In this document: positions 57,322-64,000 of the stretch, piece by piece
Layout: each line of letters opens with the position of its first letter
Position numbering within the stretch: position 1 is the stretch's first letter
Origin: Alphaproteobacteria bacterium
Lineage (GTDB): Bacteria; Pseudomonadota; Alphaproteobacteria; CAAGCB01; CAG-977
Assembly: GCA_900768465.1 (NCBI GenBank)
Contig: CAAGCY010000004.1
Location: 1-64,000, forward strand
Direction: 5' to 3'
Length of the DNA stretch: 64,000 nt
Notes under the pieces: generated by a model
Databases searched by the model: none
What the model was told of the DNA's origin: nothing
What the model saw: the letters and a program-made list of their open reading frames with translations, nothing else
Translations under genes and position numbers: made by a program

Positions 57322-58493
57322 CTTAAATCCAGCAGCTTTGCCAATCCCGCCAAGGAACGCCCTTGGAACAGCACCGATATAATCACCATAAAGAAAATCA
57401 GGTTGAACAGGTATGTCGCGTTTTCAATCCCCGCCATCAGCGGATAAGTCGCCAGAATAATCGGGACGGACCCTTTCAGCCCCGCCCAGCTGACGAAAAT
57501 CTTTTCATTCGTGGTGTATTCGCTTTTAATCAGGCACAAAAACACCGCCAAAGGACGCGCAAAGAACACCAGACACACCGTCGCGTCCAAGCTTTGCCAG
57601 AACACGCCCTTCAGTTCACTGGGGTTGACCAGCAGTCCCAGCGTCAGGAACATTGCGATTTGAAGCACCCATGCCAAAGCCGATTGAAACTGGATGAACG
57701 GGTTGCGGTACGGATAGGACGCGTTGCCCATGATGATGCCCGCCGTATACAGCGCCAGATAACCGTTGCCTTTGACGATTTGGGTCAGCCCGAACACCAG
57801 ACACACGACCGCCACGCCGAACACGGGGTACAGCCCTTGATACACAAATGACCATTTTTTCAGCATCAGCAAAGCCAGCTTGCCAAACACAAAGCCGCAG
57901 GCAATTCCCAAAGTCAGTTGCAAAACCAGATTGGTCAATGCCGATACGGCGTTGACGTTTCCGCCCGTCAGCATTGAAATCGCGACAACGGACAAAATCA
58001 CCGCCATGGGGTCGTTACTGCCTGATTCGAATTCCAAAACGGATTTCATGCGGTCGTTTTTCAAATACAGATTGTTGGAACGCAAAATCGTAAACACGGC
58101 GGGCGCGTCGGTTGACGACACAATCACGCTGATTAACAGCGACATCGTCATTCCCAAATGCAGCAGGTAGTAGCTGAAGACAAACATAAAACCCGCCGTC
58201 AGCACGACGCCGACGGTTGACAGCACCGTTCCGCGAACCAAAACGGGTTTGACGGATTTCCATTCGGTTTCCAATCCGCCCGAAAACAGAATGAACGCCA
58301 AAGCGACCGTCCCGATATCGTTTGCGGTTTTTGCGGAATTGAAGTGAAATCCCGCGCCGTCCGATCCCGCCAGCATCCCGACGGCAAGGAAAATCAACAA
58401 CGAAGGAATACCCAGATTGCTGGAAATTTTGTTGGCGAAAACGCTCATCAGCAGCAACGCGCCGCCGACCGCCAAAAGTATGTTCAGTTCCAT
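57276..58493 (-). CDS. Potassium/proton antiporter, CPA1 (NhaP2-like), without regulatory tail
   Basis: A 405-residue cation/proton antiporter with 12-13 membrane helices. The ion site is seen in VIVSSTDAPAVFTILRSNNL (about residues 123-142) and FESGSNDPMAVILSVV (about 154-169), with the Asn-Asp pair. The conserved arginine helix is SWAGLKGSVPIILATYPL. NhaP2/CvrA proteins usually continue with about 170 residues of TrkA-C and CorC domains; these are missing. The 3' end overlaps the GT-C-like gene on the other strand by 46 bases. Confidence 0.88.
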   Translation of the reverse strand: MELNILLAVGGALLLMSVFANKISSNLGIPSLLIFLAVGMLAGSDGAGFHFNSAKTANDIGTVALAFILFSGGLETEWKSVKPVLVRGTVLSTVGVVLTAGFMFVFSYYLLHLGMTMSLLISVIVSSTDAPAVFTILRSNNLYLKNDRMKSVLEFESGSNDPMAVILSVVAISMLTGGNVNAVSALTNLVLQLTLGIACGFVFGKLALLMLKKWSFVYQGLYPVFGVAVVCLVFGLTQIVKGNGYLALYTAGIIMGNASYPYRNPFIQFQSALAWVLQIAMFLTLGLLVNPSELKGVFWQSLDATVCLVFFARPLAVFLCLIKSEYTTNEKIFVSWAGLKGSVPIILATYPLMAGIENATYLFNLIFFMVIISVLFQGRSLAGLAKLLDLSQDEDPAKAQSEKST

Positions 58494-58574
58494 GGCTTCC
58501 TCCCGTTCTTGAGATGATTGTGATTCAAGGATACAGAATGCGGGCGGATTCTCAAAGCTGTTTTTTCGGGCAGA

Positions 58575-58612
58575 TAAAAATGAACCGCCGCCTTTAGGGG
58601 AAAAGGCGGCGG
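58575..58612 (-). terminator. Terminator-like hairpin after fadL
   Basis: A perfect 11-base-pair GC-rich stem (58585-58595 with 58602-58612). On the minus strand it is followed by GGTTCA-type bases and then five T (58576-58580), so the T run is displaced by a few bases. Confidence 0.65.
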
Positions 58613-58646
58613 CTTTCAGATTCCTTTAAGGGGTTGGAGGACGCAA

Positions 58647-59930
58647 TTAGGGGGTTGCGTCAAAGGAATACTGAACTTGCAAACCCAACACGTGGGCTGT
58701 TGTGTGATAACGGGCGTCAATTTGTTTAATGGACGGATTGATTTGCTGATTGCTCAGATTATGACGGTTGTTATGAACGGAATAGTGCGGCAGATACAGG
58801 AACATGTATCCCATATCGAACGTCCACGCGTTCTGTTTATAGCTGGCGCCCAGCGCGATTTCCCAACGGTCGTTGTCGGCAATCGCGGTCGTGCGTTCGT
58901 GCGAATTGGGAACGGGGCTTTCGTCAAAACCGATACCCGTGCGGAACGTCCAGTTTTCGGAATGGTAGTAGTCCATGCCCAAGCTGAAATTCCACGCGTT
59001 TTTCCAACGCTGCGCGACTTCGACTTGAGCCAAAGGAGACGGATTGGAAGTGTGGATGGTCAGCGCGTCAAAGCGTGTCCAGCGCGTCCATTTTGCGCCC
59101 GCGCTTAAACCGATTTTGTCGTTCAGCTTGTGATAACCCGACAACTGCACTTGTTCGGGCGCGTCCATCGGCAAAGTAGCGTCATACGTTCCGGCACCGG
59201 AGGTTGACGGAGCACCTTTTAAGAAATCAAAATCGCCTTTGATTTTATGCTGGGAACGCGAACGGTACGAAACGCCCAAACGGGTGTTTTTCGTGAATTC
59301 GTACATCGCGCCGACATGCAGACCCCATCCCCAGTCGTCCAGGTCGAATTCGTTTTCAAACTTCATTCCCGAAGCCGACGTTGTTGACGATGTCAAATCA
59401 ACATTGGCGTTGCGCGCGAAAATGCCCAAGCCCAAAGACAGTTTGTCGGTCGCTTTGACGGCGACGGCGGTCGAATAGTCAATCACCGCCAATTCGGAAT
59501 CGATGCCGTGATCCGTGCCGATCCAATCCTTGGGATATTCAATCGCCAGACCGAACGGAACGTATACGCCGAAACCGACGGCGACACGGTCGTTGACTTT
59601 GTATTGCGCAAAGAAATTCGGAACTTCGGTCGTGACGTTGACGTTGGTCGAATCGCGTTTGCCGCTGCCCGCAGGATATTCACCCGTCACATCCGCATGC
59701 AACTGAATGACGGAAATTCCCGCCTGCACGCCCGTTCCGCCCAGCGTCATGCCCGCGGGGTTGTATGCCAGCGCGGAATAATCGTCGCCGACGACGCCGC
59801 CGCCCGCATACGCTCTGCCCAAACCGGCAACGCTGAAATCATTCAACTGCCAACCTGCGGCGTTGGCGGAAGTGGAGGCGCAAACACCTGTCAACGCCAA
59901 AGCAATAATTTTAGAAGTGGTCTTAGCCAT
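58647..59930 (-). CDS. FadL/OmpP1-family outer membrane transporter
   Basis: A 427-residue outer-membrane beta-barrel of the FadL group, which take up long-chain fatty acids and other hydrophobic compounds. The signal peptide ends at SANA (residue 24). The hatch region reads GLGRAYAGGGVVGDDYSALA and YNPAGMTLGG, with the conserved NPA. Barrel strands end in YSFDATP; the last residue is Pro rather than the usual aromatic, but Phe lies close. It overlaps the tetR end by 8 bases and probably depends on it. The substrate is inferred. Confidence 0.9.
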   Translation of the reverse strand: MAKTTSKIIALALTGVCASTSANAAGWQLNDFSVAGLGRAYAGGGVVGDDYSALAYNPAGMTLGGTGVQAGISVIQLHADVTGEYPAGSGKRDSTNVNVTTEVPNFFAQYKVNDRVAVGFGVYVPFGLAIEYPKDWIGTDHGIDSELAVIDYSTAVAVKATDKLSLGLGIFARNANVDLTSSTTSASGMKFENEFDLDDWGWGLHVGAMYEFTKNTRLGVSYRSRSQHKIKGDFDFLKGAPSTSGAGTYDATLPMDAPEQVQLSGYHKLNDKIGLSAGAKWTRWTRFDALTIHTSNPSPLAQVEVAQRWKNAWNFSLGMDYYHSENWTFRTGIGFDESPVPNSHERTTAIADNDRWEIALGASYKQNAWTFDMGYMFLYLPHYSVHNNRHNLSNQQINPSIKQIDARYHTTAHVLGLQVQYSFDATP

Positions 59931-60597
59931 CGGCTTTATCCTTGGTTTCCTTTTTGTAAAGGGCGATAATCGAACGCGTTTGTTTAATTATCAGGGAAAT
60001 CAGTTTGTCGATTTCCTTGTTCCCGTAGTCTTGCCATTTAACGTGCTTCAGCACGGTTTGTTTGCGGACTTTGAACGAAAACAGCGACGCGAACAGCGGG
60101 AACGTGTACAGCGTGATTTCCTCAATCGTCGCGTTGTCCGTCGCGGCGGTCGCTTTGATAATCAAATCCGCGAAAATTTTGTGAATCGGAAAAATCAATC
60201 CTTCGTACAGCGTGGAAAACTCCTCGCCCGGGTTGGCGTATTCATGCAAAAACACCGTCACCGCTTCATCGGGCAGCTGTGTGGAATACAGCAGTTCCCC
60301 CAGCGCTTTGATAATGTCGCACAAAGCCGTTTCCGCCTGTTCGGGCGTTGATTTCTTGTCGCTTAAAACGGCGACCGCCGATTCGATTGTTCCGTCAACC
60401 GCCGCCCCGACACCGTGAACGATGTTTTCCAAAACGGCGCGGTACAGCCCTTGTTTCCCGCCGAAATAATAGGCGATTGCGGAAATGTTCATATTCGCGA
60501 CACGGGCGATTTCACGGGTTGATGTTTCCGTGTATCCTTTGTCCGCGAAAACGACCATGGCTTTTTCCAACAATCGTTCTTTTGAATCCGTAGGCAT
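59923..60597 (-). CDS. TetR-family regulator, CerR-like C-terminal domain
   Basis: A 224-residue TetR repressor. The N-terminal HTH is LEKAMVVFADKGYTETSTRE and IARVANMNISAIAYYFGGKQ (about residues 9-48). The C-terminal ligand domain, with PDEAVTVFLHEYANPGEEFS, resembles the DUF1956/CerR type found upstream of membrane transporters. It lies directly before fadL with overlapping ends, so it most likely controls its own operon in response to a hydrophobic ligand. That last point is inference. Confidence 0.85.
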   Translation of the reverse strand: MPTDSKERLLEKAMVVFADKGYTETSTREIARVANMNISAIAYYFGGKQGLYRAVLENIVHGVGAAVDGTIESAVAVLSDKKSTPEQAETALCDIIKALGELLYSTQLPDEAVTVFLHEYANPGEEFSTLYEGLIFPIHKIFADLIIKATAATDNATIEEITLYTFPLFASLFSFKVRKQTVLKHVKWQDYGNKEIDKLISLIIKQTRSIIALYKKETKDKADG

Positions 60598-60694
60598 TAA
60601 AAGCTGTCCTTTTGTTTAACGAAACAGCGCCACTTTATCATAAAAAAATCGAAAGTCAATCAATCGTTTGAATTTTTTTTTTTGAAGAAAGAGC

Positions 60695-61978
60695 TTATTC
60701 GCTCAAAAGCCTTTGTTCTTCAACGGGTTGGACGGTTATTGCGCCGACGGGGCAGGCGATTTTGCACGCGCCGCAGCCGATGCAAAGGTCGGAATCGAAA
60801 CGGGGGAAGTCTTCGAACCGTTCTTTTTTGACGGCGTGTTTCGGGCATTTCATCGCGCACAGCCCGCATTTGACACATTTCGATTCGTCAACGCCCGCCA
60901 ATCCCGTTTGGGTGCGCCGTTTGTCGGACAGGCTCAAACGGCGAATCGCCCCCGACGGGCAGACGTCGCCGCATTTATGGCAGTCGAACGCGCAAAAGTT
61001 TTCCGACAAATCGATATGAACGGCGGGATAATCCGAATCGGCTTTTTTCAAAATCTTCATTGGGCAGTTTTGAACGCATAAATTGCAGTTCAGGCAGTTG
61101 TTGGCGAACTTTTCGGGACTGCGCGCGCCCGCGGGAAGGATGACGCTTTTGACTCTTGCCGCGATTTTTTTGCTTACAATCGCGCCGCTTTTGAACGCCA
61201 GAACGGCAAACGCCGCCAATCCCGCCCCGCCGATTAACATTTTGCGGCGGCTTTCGTTCATTGCCAGCGGATAGGCGGGAATCCTGCCGAACCGAATCCC
61301 GCCGCGGCGGCATACGCCCATGCACTTGAAGCATTTGATACAAGTTTCGTTGTCGACTTTTTTATTCTTGTAATCAATGCTGCCCGTCGGACATTTCGCC
61401 GCGCACATGCCGCAGGGAACGCATTTGCGGTTGTCAATGCCGACTTGAAAAACCGAATGTTTGGCAATCAATCCCAGCACCGCCCCGACGGGACAGATGT
61501 GAACGCAGAATGCGCGCCGCTTCAGCAGGGCAATCAACGCAATCGCGACCGCCGCTCCGATGCCCAGATACGCACCGCTTGCCGCCGAACCGAACAGGGT
61601 ATAGGGGTCGATACAGCGCACGACCGCCGCCGATCCGCCGATTAAAACGCCGAACACCAAAGCGGCAAGGATGTATTTGAACGGGTTGCTTTTTTGCAGG
61701 CGGATTTTGCGGCGAAACAGCAGACCGACAATCTCTTGCGCCAAGCCGAGGGGACACAGCGTCGAACAGTAGATTCTGCCGAACAACAGCGTCAAAACAA
61801 TGATTCCCGCAAACAGGCAGGCGGCAAACACCGTGCCGTCCAGAATCGTCCTTTGCAAAGCGGCGGTGAATTGAACGTCAAGGATTTTGACGGGATAGTC
61901 TTTGCCCGAAAACAGCAAAACAACCGCGCCCAAGGCAATCATCGCGACGACAAAGCGCAGGTATTTCAAAGCCGTCAT
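60695..61978 (-). CDS. Polyferredoxin, NapH-NapG-like fusion
   Basis: A 427-residue membrane electron-transfer protein. Residues 1-175 hold four to five membrane helices with two CxxxCP motifs (IYCSTLCPLG near 70 and FCVHICPVGA near 158), as in NapH. Two [4Fe-4S] motifs follow (186-196 and 213-223). At 243-262 a twin-arginine-like helix SRRKMLIGGAGLAAFAVLAF begins a NapG-like half with four more motifs (295-305, 329-340, 368-378, 399-409). NapH and NapG are normally separate. ATG at 61978 follows AAAGGA. It may pass quinol electrons to a periplasmic acceptor; no reductase is adjacent. Confidence 0.85.
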   Translation of the reverse strand: MTALKYLRFVVAMIALGAVVLLFSGKDYPVKILDVQFTAALQRTILDGTVFAACLFAGIIVLTLLFGRIYCSTLCPLGLAQEIVGLLFRRKIRLQKSNPFKYILAALVFGVLIGGSAAVVRCIDPYTLFGSAASGAYLGIGAAVAIALIALLKRRAFCVHICPVGAVLGLIAKHSVFQVGIDNRKCVPCGMCAAKCPTGSIDYKNKKVDNETCIKCFKCMGVCRRGGIRFGRIPAYPLAMNESRRKMLIGGAGLAAFAVLAFKSGAIVSKKIAARVKSVILPAGARSPEKFANNCLNCNLCVQNCPMKILKKADSDYPAVHIDLSENFCAFDCHKCGDVCPSGAIRRLSLSDKRRTQTGLAGVDESKCVKCGLCAMKCPKHAVKKERFEDFPRFDSDLCIGCGACKIACPVGAITVQPVEEQRLLSE

Positions 61979-62046
61979 TAGTAAATCCTTTCCGTCAAAA
62001 AATGGTTGGAACAAGCCTTGAGCAGGCGGATTTCAAGGCTTTGACG

Positions 62047-62074
62047 GCGAAGCCCCTTTTTCAAGGGGCTTCGC
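62047..62074 (-). other. Hairpin after fucO
   Basis: A perfect 12-base-pair stem (62047-62058 with 62063-62074) and 4-base loop, starting 12 bases after the fucO stop on the minus strand. No T run follows, so it may be a weak terminator or an RNA-stability element before the polyferredoxin gene. Confidence 0.6.
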
Positions 62075-62086
62075 GTTATGAAACGG

Positions 62087-63244
62087 TTATCCGCCGAACG
62101 CTTTTTTGTATACTTCCAGCACCAGTTCTTTTGTGCAGGGGCGCGGGTTGCCGCCCGTGCAGACGTCCGCCATCGCCGCGTCCGCCAAAGCGGGCAGGTC
62201 GGCTTCTTTGACGCCGATTTCTTTCAGCGTTTGCGGAATGCCCACGTCCAAAGACAAACGCCGCACCGCGTCAACGGCGGCTTTGCGGTATTCGGGCTGA
62301 GCCATGGAATCGACGTTTTCGACGCCCATCATGCGCGCGATTTCACGGAACTTTTTGCCCGTGTATTCCGCGTTGAATTCCATGACATAAGGCAGCAAAA
62401 CGGCGTTCGCGACACCGTGCGGCGTGTCGTAAAACGCGCTGAGCGGATGCGCCATGCCGTGAACGACGCCCAGTCCGACGTTTGAAAACGCCATGCCCGT
62501 GACGTACTGCCCCAACGCCATGCCTTCGCGTCCGTCGGGATCGTTTTCGACGGCTTTTCGCAGGGATTTGGAAATCAGTTGAATTGCTTTCAGATTCAGC
62601 GTGTCCGCCAGTTCCCAAGCCGCCAAAGTCGTGTAACCTTCAATCGCGTGCGTCAAAGCGTCCATGCCCGTCGCGGCGGTCAGTCCGCGCGGCATCGACG
62701 ACATCATGTCGGGGTCGACAATGGCGACGACGGGGATGTCGTGCGGGTCGACGCAAACGAACTTGCGGCGTTTTTCTTCGTCCGTGATGACGTAGTTGAT
62801 TGTCGTTTCGGCGGCTGTTCCCGCTGTCGTCGCAACGGCGATGACGGGGACGCTTTTATGTTTGGTCGGCGCGACGCCTTCCAGCGAAACGACATCCGCG
62901 AATTCGGGGTTGTTGATGATGATGCCGATGCCTTTCGCCGTATCCTGCGGCGATCCGCCGCCGATGGCAATCATATAGTCCGCGCCCGCTTTTTTAAAAG
63001 CTTCGACGCCCGATTGGACGACGGCAACGCTGGGATTGGCTTTGACGTGATCGAAAATGTCATAAGCAAAGCTGTTCGCGTCCAAAATGTCCGTGACTTT
63101 TTTGACGACGTTGAATTTGACCAAATCGGCATCCGTGACAATCAAAGCCTTTTTAAAGCCGCGGGCTTTGATTTCCGTTACGATTTCGCTGACGGCACCG
63201 TGACCGTGATAGCTGGTTTCGTTCAAAATAAAACGTTTAGCCAT
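62087..63244 (-). CDS. fucO: Iron-dependent alcohol dehydrogenase, lactaldehyde reductase type
   Basis: FucO reduces lactaldehyde to 1,2-propanediol (or oxidises the diol) with NAD(H) in anaerobic fucose/rhamnose use. The NAD site is IAIGGGSPQDTAKGIGIIIN (about residues 94-113). Iron ligands are in GMDALTHAIEGY, GVVHGMAHPLSAFYDTPHG and nearby. Almost the whole chain is close to E. coli FucO, for example NYVITDEEKRRKFVCVDPHD. ATG at 63244 with AAAGGA gives 385 residues; an in-frame start 66 bases upstream is not needed. No fucose catabolic genes are adjacent. Confidence 0.9.
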   Translation of the reverse strand: MAKRFILNETSYHGHGAVSEIVTEIKARGFKKALIVTDADLVKFNVVKKVTDILDANSFAYDIFDHVKANPSVAVVQSGVEAFKKAGADYMIAIGGGSPQDTAKGIGIIINNPEFADVVSLEGVAPTKHKSVPVIAVATTAGTAAETTINYVITDEEKRRKFVCVDPHDIPVVAIVDPDMMSSMPRGLTAATGMDALTHAIEGYTTLAAWELADTLNLKAIQLISKSLRKAVENDPDGREGMALGQYVTGMAFSNVGLGVVHGMAHPLSAFYDTPHGVANAVLLPYVMEFNAEYTGKKFREIARMMGVENVDSMAQPEYRKAAVDAVRRLSLDVGIPQTLKEIGVKEADLPALADAAMADVCTGGNPRPCTKELVLEVYKKAFGG

Positions 63245-63359
63245 ATTCCGAATCCTTTCGTTGAAGTGATTGAACGCGGGTATGGTAGCATTTTTTCGAA
63301 CAAAAATCATCCTGTTCGTGAAGCGGAAAGCTCATAAACGGAAAAAACGGCGGCAGACC

Positions 63360-64000
63360 TTAATTCCTGATTGTGACAACCTGCAGCAGGTTCGTGTTGC
63401 CGCGTTCGTTGAACGGCAGCCCCGCCGTCAAAATGATTTTGTCGCCCGTCTGCGCGCCGTACAAAGCGCGGCAGTATTCGATGGCTTGAGCGCTGACTTC
63501 CGTCAAGGTGTCTTTTACGGAACAAACCACGCTTTCGACGCCCCAGTACAATGTCATGCGGCGCGCAACCTCCAACGACTTCGTCATGCACAAAATCGGC
63601 ATGTACGGGCGTTCGCGCGACACGCGCCCCGCCGTTGCCCCGCTGACCGTATAAGACACAATCGCTTTGGCGTCGGGCAGGGTTTCAGATATGACCCAAG
63701 CCGACGACGTAATCGCGCTTTCGGGCGTTTGTTCGGCAGGCAGTCTTCCCGCTTTCAAAGACGAACGGTAAGCGTCGCTTTCCTGCGCCGCCATAATGAT
63801 TTTATTCATCAGCGTTACGGCTTCGACGGGATATGCGCCCGCCGCCGTTTCCGCCGACAGCATGACCGCGTCCGCCGTGTCGAACACCGCCGTCGCAACG
63901 TCCGACGCTTCGGCGCGGGTCGGGGTCGGATTGACCACCATGGATTCCAGCATTTGAGTCGCGACAATCACGGGTTTGTTCGCTTTGCGGCAGGAACGCA
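63360..64000 (-). CDS. pyk: Pyruvate kinase, C-terminal part (partial)
   Basis: The last 213 residues of pyruvate kinase, which makes ATP and pyruvate from PEP. The frame is open to the right edge. KPVIVATQMLESMVVNPTPT and DTADAVMLSAETAAGAYPVE belong to the catalytic barrel, and from about 63800 leftward the allosteric C-terminal domain follows (IVSYTVSGATAGRVSRERPY and GDKIILTAGLPFNERGNTNL). It is the standard bacterial end. Regulation cannot be told from this part. It lies 115 bases upstream of fucO on the same strand. Confidence 0.95.
   Translation of the reverse strand, partial: RSCRKANKPVIVATQMLESMVVNPTPTRAEASDVATAVFDTADAVMLSAETAAGAYPVEAVTLMNKIIMAAQESDAYRSSLKAGRLPAEQTPESAITSSAWVISETLPDAKAIVSYTVSGATAGRVSRERPYMPILCMTKSLEVARRMTLYWGVESVVCSVKDTLTEVSAQAIEYCRALYGAQTGDKIILTAGLPFNERGNTNLLQVVTIRN

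Noticed and set aside
60668..60680. Long T run as a terminator for the tetR-fadL operon or the polyferredoxin gene
   Set aside because: No stem precedes it on either strand; it is probably just a homopolymer in an AT-rich gap.

Overview
The window is a chromosomal stretch of an alphaproteobacterium. The evidence is the fused S10/spc ribosomal operon, a MipZ-type division ATPase, an ATP12-type F1-assembly chaperone, and the alphaproteobacterial gene string ispDF / dusB(nifR3) / ntrC-remnant / trkA / hfq / hflX. A ferredoxin, a NapH/NapG-like polyferredoxin, a FucO-type alcohol dehydrogenase and a GGGtGRT/NifU-like pair suggest an anaerobic or fermentative life. A MIF-like tautomerase and a cysteine-rich surface-type protein would fit a host-associated (perhaps gut) lineage, but that is inference. 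I see no prophage, insertion sequence or CRISPR array. Genes are dense: no gap between genes exceeds about 200 bases.

Layout. 1-11603: end of tuf, then 21 ribosomal protein genes (rpsJ to rplO), secY and adk, closed by a strong terminator. The usual rpsM-rpsK-rpoA-rplQ continuation is absent. 11666-17886: rarA, an RluC-type pseudouridine synthase, an AsmA-like protein, a short ATP12, acylphosphatase, and an unknown protein with an internal duplication around an HEARH motif. 17893-28396: a mosaic of small units (hydrolase, cysE, tRNA-Met, GNAT enzyme, membrane-anchored glutaredoxin-like protein, GGGtGRT pair, cold-shock protein, TerB-like protein, infA, dCMP deaminase, MTA/SAH nucleosidase, ferredoxin, ispDF), mostly separated by shared bidirectional terminators. 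28464-34050: a tight seven-gene operon dusB-ntrC remnant-trkA-HAD-hfq-hflX-IMPase. 34034-44391: comEC, MIF-like tautomerase, lipoprotein, then a leftward group mipZ, pgm, pmm, cysteine-rich protein and a small membrane protein; then a lipoprotein and a papain-like protein reading right. 44457-50396: a leftward operon tadA-xseA-M23 peptidase-secreted proteins, and a rightward pair lytic transglycosylase-RluB. 50449-57321: a short repeat protein, rsmD, uridine phosphorylase, motAB, tldD and a GT-C-like membrane protein. 57276-64000: K+/H+ antiporter, a tetR-fadL pair, polyferredoxin, fucO and the end of pyruvate kinase.

The most interesting items are: the 113-residue protein with repeated IGFGRENE units (50449-50790); the NtrC gene reduced to its DNA-binding domain in its ancestral place (29398-29658); the roughly 87-cysteine secreted protein co-transcribed with two sugar-phosphate mutases (37336-38982); the natural NapH-NapG-like fusion (60695-61978); the duplicated putative metallopeptidase (16585-17886); and two regulatory-looking repeats near 20657 and 21220. 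All functions were read from motifs and gene order; no database search was run.
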